A DNA stretch of 64,000 nucleotides from Sphingobacterium sp. SYP-B4668 (GCF_027627455.1 NZ_CP115483.1:806001-870000); one strand, 5' to 3'. Shown: positions 1 to 9,133, numbered from the stretch's first letter. Program-made: numbers and translations. The notes: a model not told the origin generated them from the letters alone.

Positions 1-826
1 AGAAGGAGCCAATAGCCAGCAGTAGCATGAAAAAGAGCAATTGAAACGACTTTCGCACATGCACTATGCTTTTGAAAAATTGATCCTTTAATATCAAAAG
101 AAACAATACCAGCGCGATGAAGATTGGTATTAAGACGAGATAGTCATGGAAATCCATACTTAGCGCAGTCGGAAAATTGTAGGTAAACGGTTTGAATATA
201 TTGAAAAATTCCTCCATTCGGTCTAACCAGTAGTAAATGACCGCCAACATAAAATAAATCGTGCATAGACCAAGTAGCGTCGCTATCCATTCACGCCAAC
301 TAAATGGTCTGAAAATAATTAAGCTAATCCAAAGTAGGAAAAACATGACAATGAAAGGAAAGTATATTAAACTCCCAATACCCACAATCATGCCCAGATC
401 AAACATTAAACTCTTGATATCTTGCTGATGATAGATTGTCAACAGCTTTCTTAACATCAGAATAGAGATGAAGTTACAAATCAATGTTGGTGACAGTACC
501 AAAAAGGGGATGAATAGACTCGCTAGTGTCATATACATTAATGCTGTCAAAAAGCTAGGTTTACCCAAGAAATTAAAGTCATTCATAACCTTATTAAGTA
601 AGAATGCCTGTAAGATTGTCAATCCCAAGGTCGTAATGACATTGGATTGGGGAGCCAGCGAAAGGCCCGATTGCAAGCCTAGAAGGTTATTTAATGCAGG
701 CTCAAACAGTATTGGTGTCAGTTCATTTGGCAAATGTAGAAATACCCCTAAACACAGCGCTAGCCCAATTAATGCTAATAACCCAATGTTGATGGGTGTG
801 AATTTCCTGAATTGATTAATGATCAT
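1..826 (-). CDS. Polytopic membrane protein, 3' end cut by window edge (DUF6427-like)
   Basis: The reverse strand reads open from an ATG at 826-824 (protein begins MIINQFRKFTPINIGLLALI) to position 1, so the C-terminus lies outside the window. The visible 275 residues are dominated by hydrophobic stretches consistent with about seven membrane segments, with short polar loops and no catalytic motif. An in-frame TAG just upstream fixes the start region. It follows the ccm genes on the same strand, about 97 nt after the ccmD-like gene, and may be co-transcribed with them. Length and hydropathy resemble a Bacteroidota-specific membrane family of unknown function (DUF6427). That assignment is from memory and not certain. 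Confidence 0.6.
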   Translation of the reverse strand, partial: MIINQFRKFTPINIGLLALIGLALCLGVFLHLPNELTPILFEPALNNLLGLQSGLSLAPQSNVITTLGLTILQAFLLNKVMNDFNFLGKPSFLTALMYMTLASLFIPFLVLSPTLICNFISILMLRKLLTIYHQQDIKSLMFDLGMIVGIGSLIYFPFIVMFFLLWISLIIFRPFSWREWIATLLGLCTIYFMLAVIYYWLDRMEEFFNIFKPFTYNFPTALSMDFHDYLVLIPIFIALVLFLLILKDQFFKSIVHVRKSFQLLFFMLLLAIGSF

Positions 827-922
827 ATCCCCAGATGTCTATGCAAAGTTGCCCTTATCTAATAGATACAGAATTAGGTCTGCCATTTCAACTATACCCA
901 TATATCTATTCTTTTCCGACAA

Positions 923-1132
923 TTACTTATTGTGCTTCTCCAATTTAGATATTTTTTTATCCAGTGTAAATAGATAAGCTGCTATCCCAAAGAATACGAT
1001 CAGTAGCACTAAGACTACTACCCATATTTTGCCAGAGCTTCTTAGGCCAGTAGCCATTTCTATCTCCCCTTGAGCATATACAGATAAGGACGACATTAAT
1101 AAAAGCGATAGTGTGAAAATATAATGTTTCAT
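923..1132 (-). CDS. CcmD-like small membrane protein
   Basis: A 69-residue protein with an N-terminal signal-like hydrophobic stretch ending near AQG (about residue 21), a second hydrophobic segment (about residues 36-55, VVVLVLLIVFFGIAAYLF) and a charged C-terminal tail (LDKKISKLEKHNK). This layout matches the short CcmD-family proteins that follow ccmC in Bacteroidota. In other bacteria CcmD helps release holo-CcmE from the CcmABC complex. It sits 155 nt downstream of ccmC on the same strand. The family call relies on size, topology and position rather than on a strong motif. Confidence 0.7.
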   Translation of the reverse strand: MKHYIFTLSLLLMSSLSVYAQGEIEMATGLRSSGKIWVVVLVLLIVFFGIAAYLFTLDKKISKLEKHNK

Positions 1133-1287
1133 ACGTATATAATTATTTATGAGTAGTGAGTATTTCCTGAATAAATGTGATTTGTTACACTCCGTTATTT
1201 CTACTTATTAAGACAATTTCGTCTGCCTTTGATGGTAGGAGTGTATCTTTATGAAGATGCTCCTATGTAGCTCTTTCACGATAAAAT

Positions 1288-1968
1288 TCAATTCGATTCA
1301 TCTAATTCGTTGTCAAGCTCTTTATTTTCTATCAAACGGGTTCTGTAGCGGAGCGTTGTAATCCATGCACCAATCAAAATCCAACCAATAGCAGCAGTGT
1401 ACAAGACGAATCTAAGTTGGTTGTTCATGTCGATATCGCTAAACGTCGAATTTCCACCATTTCCAGGGTGGAGCGAATCGGTAAGTCGAGGAAGAATGTA
1501 CAAAAGGACGATCATCACAGGGAAGGCAAATATGTTGTAAATCGCTGATATCTTAGCTCGTTTTTGCTCCTCATCCAAGGCATTTCTCAATACAAGATAA
1601 GCTAAGTACATGAGTGTTGCAATTGCTGAGCTATTCAATTTAGGATCCTTCGGCCAAGGGTCTCCCCACGTATAGGTTGCCCACAACATCCCAGTCGCCA
1701 ACCCCATGAAACAGAAAACAATCCCAGTATTTACCGCTTCTACAGCTATGATATCAAACTTCATGTTCCCAGAACTTAGATATTTAATACTGTATATGAC
1801 CGATACTAGATACAATGTGACCATTACAAACCACATTGGGAGGTGAAAGTATAGATTTCGAATGGTTTCATGAAGAATCGGAAGAGTAGGGACCGGACCG
1901 ATAAACCCTGCTACGATAGATGCTGAAACTAAGACTACGGCAAGGATTTTCCACCAATTTTTTCTCAT
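1288..1968 (-). CDS. ccmC: Cytochrome c assembly protein CcmC/CcsA family
   Basis: A 226-residue inner-membrane protein of the CcmC/CcsA haem-handling family, needed to present haem during c-type cytochrome maturation. About six hydrophobic segments are visible. The two conserved haem-ligand histidines appear as YFHLPMW (H42) and SLHPG (H167). The tryptophan-rich periplasmic motif is present in a divergent form, TWGDPWPKDPKL (about residues 100-111), instead of the usual WGxxWxWD. It lies 24 nt after ccmB and upstream of a CcmD-like gene. No ccmA, ccmE or ccmF is visible here. Family assignment is secure; whether the protein works in a System I pathway with all partners cannot be seen from this window. 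Confidence 0.88.
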   Translation of the reverse strand: MRKNWWKILAVVLVSASIVAGFIGPVPTLPILHETIRNLYFHLPMWFVMVTLYLVSVIYSIKYLSSGNMKFDIIAVEAVNTGIVFCFMGLATGMLWATYTWGDPWPKDPKLNSSAIATLMYLAYLVLRNALDEEQKRAKISAIYNIFAFPVMIVLLYILPRLTDSLHPGNGGNSTFSDIDMNNQLRFVLYTAAIGWILIGAWITTLRYRTRLIENKELDNELDESN

Positions 1969-1992
1969 TTCAATTGAATATTTAATGCTGTT

Positions 1993-2652
1993 TTAATCTC
2001 TCCAAAGGTAAGGAAATAACAACAAAGAAATCGTAACAGTTATAACATTAATCGCAAGCAACACGACGATGTCATCCATACTTACAGTTCGATCCAGCCC
2101 ATCCATCGCATTTTTGGACAAGCGGATGAGTACCAGTAGTAGCGGGATAATTACTGGAAAGCTCAAGATAGCCATTAATGTACTATTGTTCCCTGCTTTT
2201 GAACTTATCCCCGATACCATGGTAAACACGGAGGCAAAACTAATACTTCCGAGTAGTACCGCTATGAAATATAAAAGAGGGTCTCCAAGTGGGTTGCGAA
2301 ATATTACGGAGTACACTAAGAAAGCTATACCAGATAATAAGACCATTACCAGTATATTATAAATAATTTTAGATAGAATGATTGCTTTAGCCCCTACGAT
2401 TGAATAATAGTAGAGTTGGCGATTGGTGCTTTCTTGGACAAAGCTTCTGCTGATAGCATTTACCGATGCGAACAACATTATTATCCAGAATAATGCGTTC
2501 CAAACAATAGGATCTACGGCTGTGAATGCTTGATAGCAAACAAAAACCGTAGATACTACGTAGAGTAAAATTCCATTGATTGCATATTTTGAACGCCACT
2601 CCAAGAGGACGTCCTTATATACTAAAGTCTTTACTTGTTGATATAGATTCAT
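1993..2652 (-). CDS. ccmB: Haem exporter permease CcmB
   Basis: A 219-residue integral membrane protein matching CcmB, the permease of the CcmAB ABC transporter that drives haem release during cytochrome c maturation. The N-terminus (MNLYQQVKTLVYKDVLLEWR) is typical of the family, followed by about six hydrophobic segments, and the length is normal for CcmB. It is the first gene of the minus-strand series ccmB-ccmC-ccmD-like, with 24 nt to ccmC. The ATPase partner CcmA is not adjacent, so it must be encoded elsewhere if the complex is functional. Confidence 0.88.
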   Translation of the reverse strand: MNLYQQVKTLVYKDVLLEWRSKYAINGILLYVVSTVFVCYQAFTAVDPIVWNALFWIIMLFASVNAISRSFVQESTNRQLYYYSIVGAKAIILSKIIYNILVMVLLSGIAFLVYSVIFRNPLGDPLLYFIAVLLGSISFASVFTMVSGISSKAGNNSTLMAILSFPVIIPLLLVLIRLSKNAMDGLDRTVSMDDIVVLLAINVITVTISLLLFPYLWRD

Positions 2653-2716
2653 TCGCTACGAAGATACAAAAATCAAATTTGGATATAGCGAAAGTGAATA
2701 CAACAGTCGGGGCAGT

Positions 2717-3058
2717 TTACGCGTTTTCGATATCCGATTTCGCTTTTGAAGCTCCTTCGTCTACCTTGTTAGCCATGTTGTGTGCTGCGTTACTTGCTTT
2801 ATCCGCAAGGTCCTTGCCAAATTCCTTCGCTTTTCCTTTCATCTCCATGATTTCATCTTTAGCAGATTGAGCAAATTTTGCAGCACGCTTAGCCTCTTTT
2901 TTAGACATCTCTTTAAGAGATTTTGTTAAACTTTTAACGCCATCATTAGCACGATCCAATTGTTTCTTACCATCTTCTGTTGCCAACAAATAATATGCGG
3001 CTGCTCCTGCTGCCAATCCTAGTAAAGCAAATGCTACAATACCGTTTTTATTTTTCAT
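2717..3058 (-). CDS. YtxH-like membrane-anchored stress protein
   Basis: The start is placed at the ATG 3058-3056 because a strong Shine-Dalgarno-like AGAGGA lies just upstream; an upstream in-frame start at 3094 has no such support. The 114-residue product starts MKNKNGIVAF, has one hydrophobic segment (about residues 7-24, alanine/glycine-rich) and then a long Lys/Ala/Glu-rich helical tail (DGKKQLDRANDGVKSL onward), the usual build of YtxH-domain or apolipoprotein-like stress proteins. Such proteins are often general-stress induced. Function here is inferred from architecture only. Confidence 0.75.
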   Translation of the reverse strand: MKNKNGIVAFALLGLAAGAAAYYLLATEDGKKQLDRANDGVKSLTKSLKEMSKKEAKRAAKFAQSAKDEIMEMKGKAKEFGKDLADKASNAAHNMANKVDEGASKAKSDIENA

Positions 3059-3157
3059 GATTTCCTCTTTTAATGATTTCAATACTATTGTCAATTCTAT
3101 ATTAGGATAACAATAGCTGCACCAAAAAGTTTCGTGCTTTCAAAAATTAACATTTTT

Positions 3158-4993
3158 TTACAGTTCCTCTTTTTGAGAAGATTGAAGCGAATATAAGTGA
3201 TGGTACAAACCAGATCCCTTACTCATCAATTCGATATGGTTACCCATGTCTGACACCATGCCATCCTCAAGGACGATGATTTTATCGGCATCGATCACTG
3301 TTGACAATCTGTGTGCAATGATGATTGATGTTCTGTTTTTCATCAGTTCCTCAAGTGCTAGTTGCACCAAGCGTTCGGATTCCGAATCCAACGAAGATGT
3401 AGCCTCGTCCAAGATTAGTATAGAAGGGTCTTTAAGAAGTGCTCTCGCTATAGCAATACGTTGGCGCTGGCCTCCAGAGAGTTTAACTCCTCGTTCACCG
3501 ACCAAGGTATCATATCCCTCTGGAAAGTCCATAATAAAATTATGCGCATTGGCGCGCTGTGCCGCTTTGATGATATCTTCAGCATCAGCTCCAAGTCTAC
3601 CGTAACCAATGTTCTCACGGATTGTACCTCCAAAAAGCAAAACATCCTGTGGTACAATCGCTACTTGATTTCGAATATCTGTGAGTAGGTAATCCTTTGC
3701 TGGAACTCCGTCATATAATATCTGACCATTATTGGGTTTGTAGAACTGAAGGATTAAAGAAGCTATGGTCGATTTTCCACCGCCACTAGGACCCACAATC
3801 GCTATTTTTTGTCCTGAGTTTACATCAAAGGAAATATTTTTTAGGATTTGGTTTTCCTTTCTTCCAGGATAGGTGAATTCTATATTTTTAAATGTTAGGT
3901 GACCTTCAATCTGCCTTTTAATCGTTTTGTTATCCTCACTTAACTCAATGTCCTCCGGTTTTTCATTTAAGATTTCGAGAACCCGCTCACTGGCCCCAAG
4001 CGAGCGCTGAATGTTGGCGTAGAGTTCCGGAAAACTTCCCATTGAACCAGCAACGAACATGGAATAGAGGATATAGGTTGTCAGGTCTCCAACGGTAATC
4101 TCCCCTGCAGCAACCAAAGATGCACCATACCAGATTACAGCAATCACCGCTCCGAATATGCAGAATATAATAAAAGAGGCAAAAATACCTCTGTATGTGG
4201 CCCCTTTTACAGCAAGTGCTACGACAGCATCCAGTTTGCCAGAGTACCTGCGTGTTTCATGATATTCGTTGACAAAAGCCTTTACATTATGGATTCCTAA
4301 GAGCGTTTCCTGTACAATGCTGTTCGAATCGGCCAATTGATCTTGTGCCTGACGAGAGAAATTTCGAATAAATCGCCCAAATATCAATGCCGTCACGACC
4401 AAGATAGGAAGGATACATAGGTTCATCAAGGCGAGTTTCGGTGATACAGCTATTAACAAGATGACGCTAAAAGCCAAGCTGATCAGCTGTCGAAGAGTCT
4501 CTGCCAAGGTCGTGGTAATCGTATCCTGAATTTGAGCTAAATCAGACGATAGGCGGCTATTGAGCTCACCCACTCTCCGGTTTGCGAAAAATTCAATTGG
4601 AAGCGTAATCAATTTGTTGTAGGAGTCTCTCCTGATGTTGGCCAATGCCTTTTCTGCAATTTCTACGAATAATCGAATTCGAAAAAAGGAGATAAAAGAT
4701 TGAATGAAGAGAATACAAAAACTAATGCTCCCGATGGCTGTGATACTATTGGGCAACCATTTATAAGTAGGCTTTCCCTGTGCCGCGTCAATCATCTCTC
4801 CGAGTAGGGCCGGGAAAGTCAACATGGTCAGACTGGACACAATTAAAAAAAACATCCCAAAGCCGAATTTGACCCGGTATGGTTTAATATATGAAAAGAT
4901 TTTGCTTGCCTTTTGAAGTAACTCTTTATTTAATTTGGGCTTGGGTAAATCTTCAGATTGCGTATTTCCGCTGTTCAATCTTGCTCTCGCCAT
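3158..4993 (-). CDS. MsbA-type ABC exporter, permease-ATPase fusion
   Basis: A 611-residue half-transporter: an ABC type-1 transmembrane domain with six helices (about residues 40-330) followed by the ATPase domain (about 370-600). Visible ATPase motifs are Walker A GPSGGGKST (about 401-409), the Q-loop in IVPQDVLLF, the signature LSGGQRQR (about 502), Walker B ILILDEATSSLD and the switch histidine in IIIAHRLS. Homodimers of this type flip lipids or export drugs or peptides. MsbA-like lipid A flipping is possible, but substrate cannot be read from sequence. It appears to be a single-gene unit with a promoter-like box upstream. Confidence 0.88.
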   Translation of the reverse strand: MARARLNSGNTQSEDLPKPKLNKELLQKASKIFSYIKPYRVKFGFGMFFLIVSSLTMLTFPALLGEMIDAAQGKPTYKWLPNSITAIGSISFCILFIQSFISFFRIRLFVEIAEKALANIRRDSYNKLITLPIEFFANRRVGELNSRLSSDLAQIQDTITTTLAETLRQLISLAFSVILLIAVSPKLALMNLCILPILVVTALIFGRFIRNFSRQAQDQLADSNSIVQETLLGIHNVKAFVNEYHETRRYSGKLDAVVALAVKGATYRGIFASFIIFCIFGAVIAVIWYGASLVAAGEITVGDLTTYILYSMFVAGSMGSFPELYANIQRSLGASERVLEILNEKPEDIELSEDNKTIKRQIEGHLTFKNIEFTYPGRKENQILKNISFDVNSGQKIAIVGPSGGGKSTIASLILQFYKPNNGQILYDGVPAKDYLLTDIRNQVAIVPQDVLLFGGTIRENIGYGRLGADAEDIIKAAQRANAHNFIMDFPEGYDTLVGERGVKLSGGQRQRIAIARALLKDPSILILDEATSSLDSESERLVQLALEELMKNRTSIIIAHRLSTVIDADKIIVLEDGMVSDMGNHIELMSKGSGLYHHLYSLQSSQKEEL

Positions 4994-5024
4994 TTTCTAT
5001 TGACTATAAAAAAAATCTATATTG

Positions 5025-5032
5025 CAAAACTA
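5025..5032 (-). promoter_or_regulatory. Candidate -7 box for the ABC exporter
   Basis: On the minus strand this reads TAGTTTTG, a full match to the Bacteroidota -7 consensus TAnnTTTG, about 32 nt upstream of the exporter start codon. No clear TTTG -33 box is found at the expected distance, so the call is moderate. Confidence 0.4.
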
Positions 5033-5065
5033 GGTATATTATTATGTGGCCTTATCACACTTACG

Positions 5066-5605
5066 TCAATTTTTGACACTCCTCTGTTTGTAGAATTTAT
5101 AAGTGAAGAAGCCAAGTACGATAATACCTGCAAAAGTTAAGTAAAGTAATAGGTCATTGCCGTGGTCCTTTCCTTCCAATGCGCTCAATTGCTCTTTCAG
5201 TTCTTCGTTCTCATTCTGTAGTTTATTGATTGTCGTCATGTAGGCCGTAATCTGTCCATCATATTCTGTAGCCAACTTTTGGAATTTTTCTCGTTCAAAA
5301 TCCTTGAAGTCTAGCAGCTTTTTTGTTTCAATGAAGATATTGTTGTCCGTTATGACTATTTGTTTTAGGATATCGATTGACCTTTGCATATCCCCTTTTG
5401 ACTTGAAAAGTCCAAATATCCCTGTTTTCTTTTGCAGGCTCACATCGTATTCTCCAAATTTGGTGCTTCTCGCATGCAGTAGGTCATTGACGCGTTTGCG
5501 CTGAGATTCGTATGAAGTACTATCGTCGGTGTTTTGTTGTGCATACAGGGTGTTTGTATACAATAGGGCGATAAAAAAGTGTAGTGCAAGAGCGATGATT
5601 TTCAT
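5066..5605 (-). CDS. Exported coiled-coil protein with C-terminal membrane anchor, function unknown
   Basis: I do not recognise a named family. The 179-residue product starts with a signal peptide (MKIIALALHFFIALLYTNTLYA, cleavage expected near AQQ), then a polar helical region rich in Lys/Gln/Glu with coiled-coil character (about residues 85-145, including KLQNENEELKEQLSALEG), and ends with a transmembrane helix (about 152-170) and a basic tail (KQRSVKN). The C-terminal helix followed by basic residues suggests an inner-membrane anchor with the coiled coil in the periplasm. It lies between the SAM hydroxide adenosyltransferase gene and the ABC exporter on the same strand. Confidence 0.7.
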   Translation of the reverse strand: MKIIALALHFFIALLYTNTLYAQQNTDDSTSYESQRKRVNDLLHARSTKFGEYDVSLQKKTGIFGLFKSKGDMQRSIDILKQIVITDNNIFIETKKLLDFKDFEREKFQKLATEYDGQITAYMTTINKLQNENEELKEQLSALEGKDHGNDLLLYLTFAGIIVLGFFTYKFYKQRSVKN

Positions 5606-5656
5606 ATGCTATCTGTTTTTCATTAACGACCCAATCAATCCGATGAAGGTTTAATA

Positions 5657-6445
5657 TTATTGTGCTTCGTGAAATTCTACCCTAATAGTCTCGTCCTGAT
5701 ATAAGCCTAATAATTGACTCGCATTTCCTTTATTGATTGCAATCTCCAAGAAGTTACTGATTCCAAATAGACAAAGTTTTTCCCCTTCGGATACTTCGTT
5801 GTAGTGCCAGCTCATCTTGTCAATGGTCTCGTTTCTTTTAAAATACAAAGTAAACCCCCTTCCAGCTTGTATCCTATTAAAAAGATCCTTGCTGATATTG
5901 CTGATGACATTGCCAAACGAATCGATATAAGACACATGTCCCTTTATTGAATTTTGGTCAAAGATTGGCTGGAATGTGGCTTTTTCCACAGGGTCATCTA
6001 TTGGTATACCAATATCCGTCATCTTTCCACCCTTGGCAATGTGGCAAGTGGCTTTGGTGAGAATGTCAGCTAGTGGGAAATGCAAATATCTAAGGTCTTG
6101 CATGATGTCAAGTTCTACCACTTCTTCTGCTTTATCTTCTCCCAAAAGTATGCTGAAAATGCCATTGTCGGCACCAACGAAGAAGTGCCCGTTGTATTTC
6201 ATTGCTATATATCTCGATCCCTCGTGAAATACTGTGTCAACCCCAATTAGGTGTACTGTCTTCTTAGGGAAATAGTGATAAGCATTTTTGAGCACGAAGG
6301 CTGCATGTTGTACATTGAACGAAGGGATCTCATGGGTGATATCTACGATACGTACATCCGGAAGCTGAGAGATTATACTCCCCTTCAGTGCTGCTTGGTA
6401 AAAGTCTTGATATCCTAAGTCCGTCGTTAATGTAATAACTCCCAT
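5657..6445 (-). CDS. SAM hydroxide adenosyltransferase (DUF62 family)
   Basis: A 262-residue protein of the DUF62/SAM hydroxide adenosyltransferase family, related to the fluorinase and chlorinase enzymes, which hydrolyses S-adenosylmethionine to adenosine and methionine. Recognisable family blocks are the N-terminal TTDLG (D9), VDITHEIPSFNVQHAAF, HLIGVDTVFHEGSRYIA and FVGADNGIFS, followed by the C-terminal beta-barrel domain with YIDSFGNVISNI. The loop that distinguishes halogenases is not obvious, so the hydrolase activity is the default reading. Its physiological role is generally unclear. It has its own ATG directly preceded by an AT-rich leader. Confidence 0.85.
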   Translation of the reverse strand: MGVITLTTDLGYQDFYQAALKGSIISQLPDVRIVDITHEIPSFNVQHAAFVLKNAYHYFPKKTVHLIGVDTVFHEGSRYIAMKYNGHFFVGADNGIFSILLGEDKAEEVVELDIMQDLRYLHFPLADILTKATCHIAKGGKMTDIGIPIDDPVEKATFQPIFDQNSIKGHVSYIDSFGNVISNISKDLFNRIQAGRGFTLYFKRNETIDKMSWHYNEVSEGEKLCLFGISNFLEIAINKGNASQLLGLYQDETIRVEFHEAQ

Positions 6446-6827
6446 ATAACCGCAAAACGTATTTTTTCTTTAATTTTTGTTGATCTTGGCGGCCTTCCCC
6501 AAAATAGCTCGCGACAATTGTTGAATCGAAACACTTTTTCGATAAGGACTACAAAAGTAACAGTAATTTACTGGATTCATAGTTTACAATCAATTAATCT
6601 TTATCTTTTTTTAATCGGAAGTTGATATCCTTATTTTCTTAAAATAGCTTCAGGTATTCTTTGCTAAATACGAATTCTTCATGTACTTTTTACTTTAATA
6701 AGTGGCGGTACATCCTTTAAGTTTTTTTGGTTTAATACTGTGCAAAGTACTAAATTTATGTCAAATATTTTGAAAAATAGTGCGCGTTATCCCGCTAAAA
6801 ATTTACTACATTTAGAGCGAAATAGGG
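6446..6827. other. AT-rich intergenic region between divergent genes
   Basis: About 380 nt separate the SAM hydroxide adenosyltransferase (leftward) from the phoH transcript (rightward). It is AT-rich with several poly-T and poly-A tracts and no open frame that looks coding. A weak promoter-like TACATTTA (6807-6814) lies just before the short upstream ORF of phoH. No repeat or RNA gene was recognised. Confidence 0.5.
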
Positions 6828-6875
6828 ATGCGTTATTTAGTCCCATATTTTGCCCTCATCACTTTTAAAGGATAA
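6828..6875 (+). other. Possible 15-codon leader ORF upstream of phoH
   Basis: An ATG at 6828 opens a 15-codon frame (MRYLVPYFALITFKG) that stops at TAA 6873-6875, four bases before the proposed TTG start of phoH. Its last codons contain the AAAGGA that would serve as ribosome-binding site for phoH. This arrangement could couple translation of the two frames, but there is no independent evidence that the peptide is made. Confidence 0.3.
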
Positions 6876-6879
6876 TAAT

Positions 6880-7860
6880 TTGAACGAACTACTCATCACA
6901 TTAGAAGACGTTAATTTGGTCGCTCTTTGGGGAGCCCAAAACGAGAATTTTGAGTTCATCAAAAAGCAATTTCCAAAAATACGAATGGTCGCTAGAGGCA
7001 ATGAGCTAAAAGTACTAGGTGAATCGCATGAGCAAAAGCTTTTTGAATCTGGTTTTCGGGAAATTCTTTTACATATCGACAAGTTTCACAATCTCTCCAT
7101 TTTGGATTTAGAAGAAATTTTGGGGGCAACCAAGCCTACGAGCGAAAAGAAAAATGTACATCCAGATAAAAAGGATACCCCTGTAGGCATTCCTGCCTTT
7201 AGTGGCGAACCAATTGTTTATGGGCCTAATGGCGTTATTGTTCGAGCAAGGACACCCAATCAGCGCAGGATGGTGGACAGTATATCCAAGAACGACATCC
7301 TATTTGCTATTGGACCCGCAGGTACAGGGAAGACTTACACAGCTGTCGCATTGGCGGTTAGAGCATTGCGTAATAAGGAGATTAAACGCATCATCTTGAC
7401 TAGGCCCGCAGTCGAAGCCGGTGAAAATTTGGGCTTCCTTCCTGGTGACCTTAAGGAAAAAGTGGACCCTTATCTACGACCTTTGTACGATGCGCTTGAT
7501 GATATGATTCCTGTCGAGAAATTAAAAGGATATCTAGAGAATCGGACTATAGAAGTTGCCCCATTGGCCTTTATGCGCGGTCGGACCCTTGATAATTGCT
7601 TTGTCATATTAGATGAGGCGCAGAATGCTACGGATATGCAGCTCAAGATGTTTTTAACTCGAATGGGCCCTACCGCCAAATTCATAGTCACTGGCGATAT
7701 GACCCAAATAGACCTTCCTAAGAAAAACCAATCTGGACTCGCCACAGCTGTCAAGCTTCTAGAAGGCATCGAAGGGATTGATATGATTTACCTGAGTGGA
7801 GGAGATGTTGTGCGACACAAGCTAGTAAAACGCATCCTCGAAGCATACGGGGACATTTGA
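6880..7860 (+). CDS. phoH: PhoH-like ATPase
   Basis: A PhoH family P-loop ATPase of about 326 residues, related to the N-terminal helicase domain of superfamily 1 and often linked to RNA metabolism or phosphate stress. The start is set at TTG 6880 because AAAGGA lies seven bases upstream; an in-frame TTG at 6850 has no ribosome-binding site and follows a stop directly. Motifs seen are Walker A GPAGTGKT, RPAVEAGENLGFLPGD and Walker B FVILDEAQN, then TGDMTQIDLP. It has its own intrinsic terminator and so is probably monocistronic. Molecular function in this group remains poorly defined. Confidence 0.88.
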   Translation: MNELLITLEDVNLVALWGAQNENFEFIKKQFPKIRMVARGNELKVLGESHEQKLFESGFREILLHIDKFHNLSILDLEEILGATKPTSEKKNVHPDKKDTPVGIPAFSGEPIVYGPNGVIVRARTPNQRRMVDSISKNDILFAIGPAGTGKTYTAVALAVRALRNKEIKRIILTRPAVEAGENLGFLPGDLKEKVDPYLRPLYDALDDMIPVEKLKGYLENRTIEVAPLAFMRGRTLDNCFVILDEAQNATDMQLKMFLTRMGPTAKFIVTGDMTQIDLPKKNQSGLATAVKLLEGIEGIDMIYLSGGDVVRHKLVKRILEAYGDI

Positions 7861-7872
7861 TAACGTAATATG

Positions 7873-7904
7873 ACTCGACCTGCAAAGTGTCGAGTTTTTT
7901 TTTT
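7873..7904 (+). terminator. Intrinsic terminator after phoH
   Basis: ACTCGAC (7873-7879) pairs with GTCGAGT (7889-7895) across a nine-base loop and is followed by an uninterrupted run of about ten T. It begins 12 nt after the phoH stop codon. Confidence 0.9.
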
Positions 7905-7989
7905 CTAAAAGCATGGTTGTTTTATACAGACAACAGCAAGCCTTAAAATATTTTCATCCTAGATTGATGAAGATACTACAATAAGGTTT

Positions 7990-7997
7990 TATTTTTG
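7990..7997 (+). promoter_or_regulatory. Candidate -7 box for purC
   Basis: TATTTTTG fits TAnnTTTG and lies 37 nt upstream of the purC ATG, downstream of the phoH terminator. A TTGATG element about 22 nt further upstream could be a weak -33 box. Confidence 0.5.
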
Positions 7998-8034
7998 TAC
8001 CACATTGCCAACAGTATTTTGAATTTATTTGACC

Positions 8035-8985
8035 ATGAATACAATAAGAGAGACCAACTTTAATTTCGAAAATCAAACAGCCTTTTATCGAGGTAAGGTG
8101 AGAGACGTTTACACAATTGCCAATCACTATCTTGCCATGGTGGCCACCGATCGGATTTCAGCATTCGATGTTGTATTGCCCCGCGCTATCCCTTATAAAG
8201 GACAGGTGTTGAATCAGATTGCCTCCAAGTTTCTGAAAGCCACTGAAGACATCTTGCCCAATTGGGTGGTTTCTGTCCCTGATCCTAGTGTAACCATTGG
8301 ACATATGTGTGAGCCATTTAAAGTTGAAATGGTCATTAGAGGGTATCTTTCCGGTCACGCTTGGCGAGAATATAGTGCAGGTCGCAAAGAAGTTTGTGGC
8401 GAGCAGATTCCAGATGGTCTTCATGAGAATGACAAGCTTCCAACTCCAATCATCACACCAAGCACCAAAGCTGCCATCGGGCATGATGAAGATATCTCTC
8501 GTGCCGAAATTCTAAGTAGAGGCATTGTGAGTGAAGAAGACTATGTTCAGTTGGAAAAGTATACCCATGCCCTTTATCAAAGGGGAGTAGAGATTGCGAA
8601 AGAAAGAGGGCTGATTCTCGTGGATACAAAATATGAGTTCGGTAAAAAAGATGGCATGATATACCTTATTGACGAGATTCATACGCCGGATTCTTCCCGT
8701 TATTTTTATGCAGATGGATACGACGAACGTCAACTTCAACAGGAGCCTCAAAAGCAATTATCCAAAGAATTTGTTCGCAAATGGTTGATTGAAAACGGGT
8801 TTCAAGGCAAGGATGGGCAGCAAGTACCTGAGATGACAGACGATATTGTAAGTTCCATATCCGAACGTTATATCGAGCTCTTTGAGCACATTACAGGCGA
8901 GAAGTTTGAGTACCCCAGTCAAAGTGACGTTTTGGTAAGAGTCGAAGAAAATGTCTCTAAAGCACTAAAGACATTGAGATATTAG
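8035..8985 (+). CDS. purC: Phosphoribosylaminoimidazole-succinocarboxamide synthase (SAICAR synthetase)
   Basis: A 316-residue SAICAR synthetase, which condenses CAIR with aspartate using ATP in de novo purine synthesis. Family blocks are [12 protein letters not shown] near the N-terminus, [40 protein letters not shown] and [13 protein letters not shown]. The length fits the longer PurC form found in Bacteroidota and eukaryote-like enzymes rather than the 237-residue E. coli form. The ATG at 8035 is preferred over an in-frame TTG six bases upstream. The gene stands alone between terminator and promoter signals, with no other pur gene next to it. Confidence 0.95.
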   Translation: MNTIRETNFNFENQTAFYRGKVRDVYTIANHYLAMVATDRISAFDVVLPRAIPYKGQVLNQIASKFLKATEDILPNWVVSVPDPSVTIGHMCEPFKVEMVIRGYLSGHAWREYSAGRKEVCGEQIPDGLHENDKLPTPIITPSTKAAIGHDEDISRAEILSRGIVSEEDYVQLEKYTHALYQRGVEIAKERGLILVDTKYEFGKKDGMIYLIDEIHTPDSSRYFYADGYDERQLQQEPQKQLSKEFVRKWLIENGFQGKDGQQVPEMTDDIVSSISERYIELFEHITGEKFEYPSQSDVLVRVEENVSKALKTLRY

Positions 8986-9053
8986 TCTAGATTTAGTATA
9001 TTTCCGCTATAAATAGTCCTTCAGCAGAAGGAAGAGATAGATAAGGTTTCTTT

Positions 9054-9086
9054 TTTGCATATTTAGAGCAACTTTATCTGAGTTTT
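9054..9086 (+). promoter_or_regulatory. Weak promoter-like sequence upstream of the STAS gene
   Basis: TTTG at 9054-9057 is followed after 21 nt by TGAGTTTT (9079-9086), a degenerate -7 box. The stretch GCAACTTTATCTGAGTTTT resembles the promoters at 10620-10651 and 38811-38842. It lies about 100 nt before the STAS start codon. Confidence 0.3.
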
Positions 9087-9133
9087 AAACAACAGTTATA
9101 TTGTTGCGAGAGAGCAATGGGTAACACGAGGTT

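Noticed and set aside
468..815. 115-codon plus-strand ORF
   Set aside because: It lies opposite a clear polytopic membrane protein gene and shows no protein-like features.
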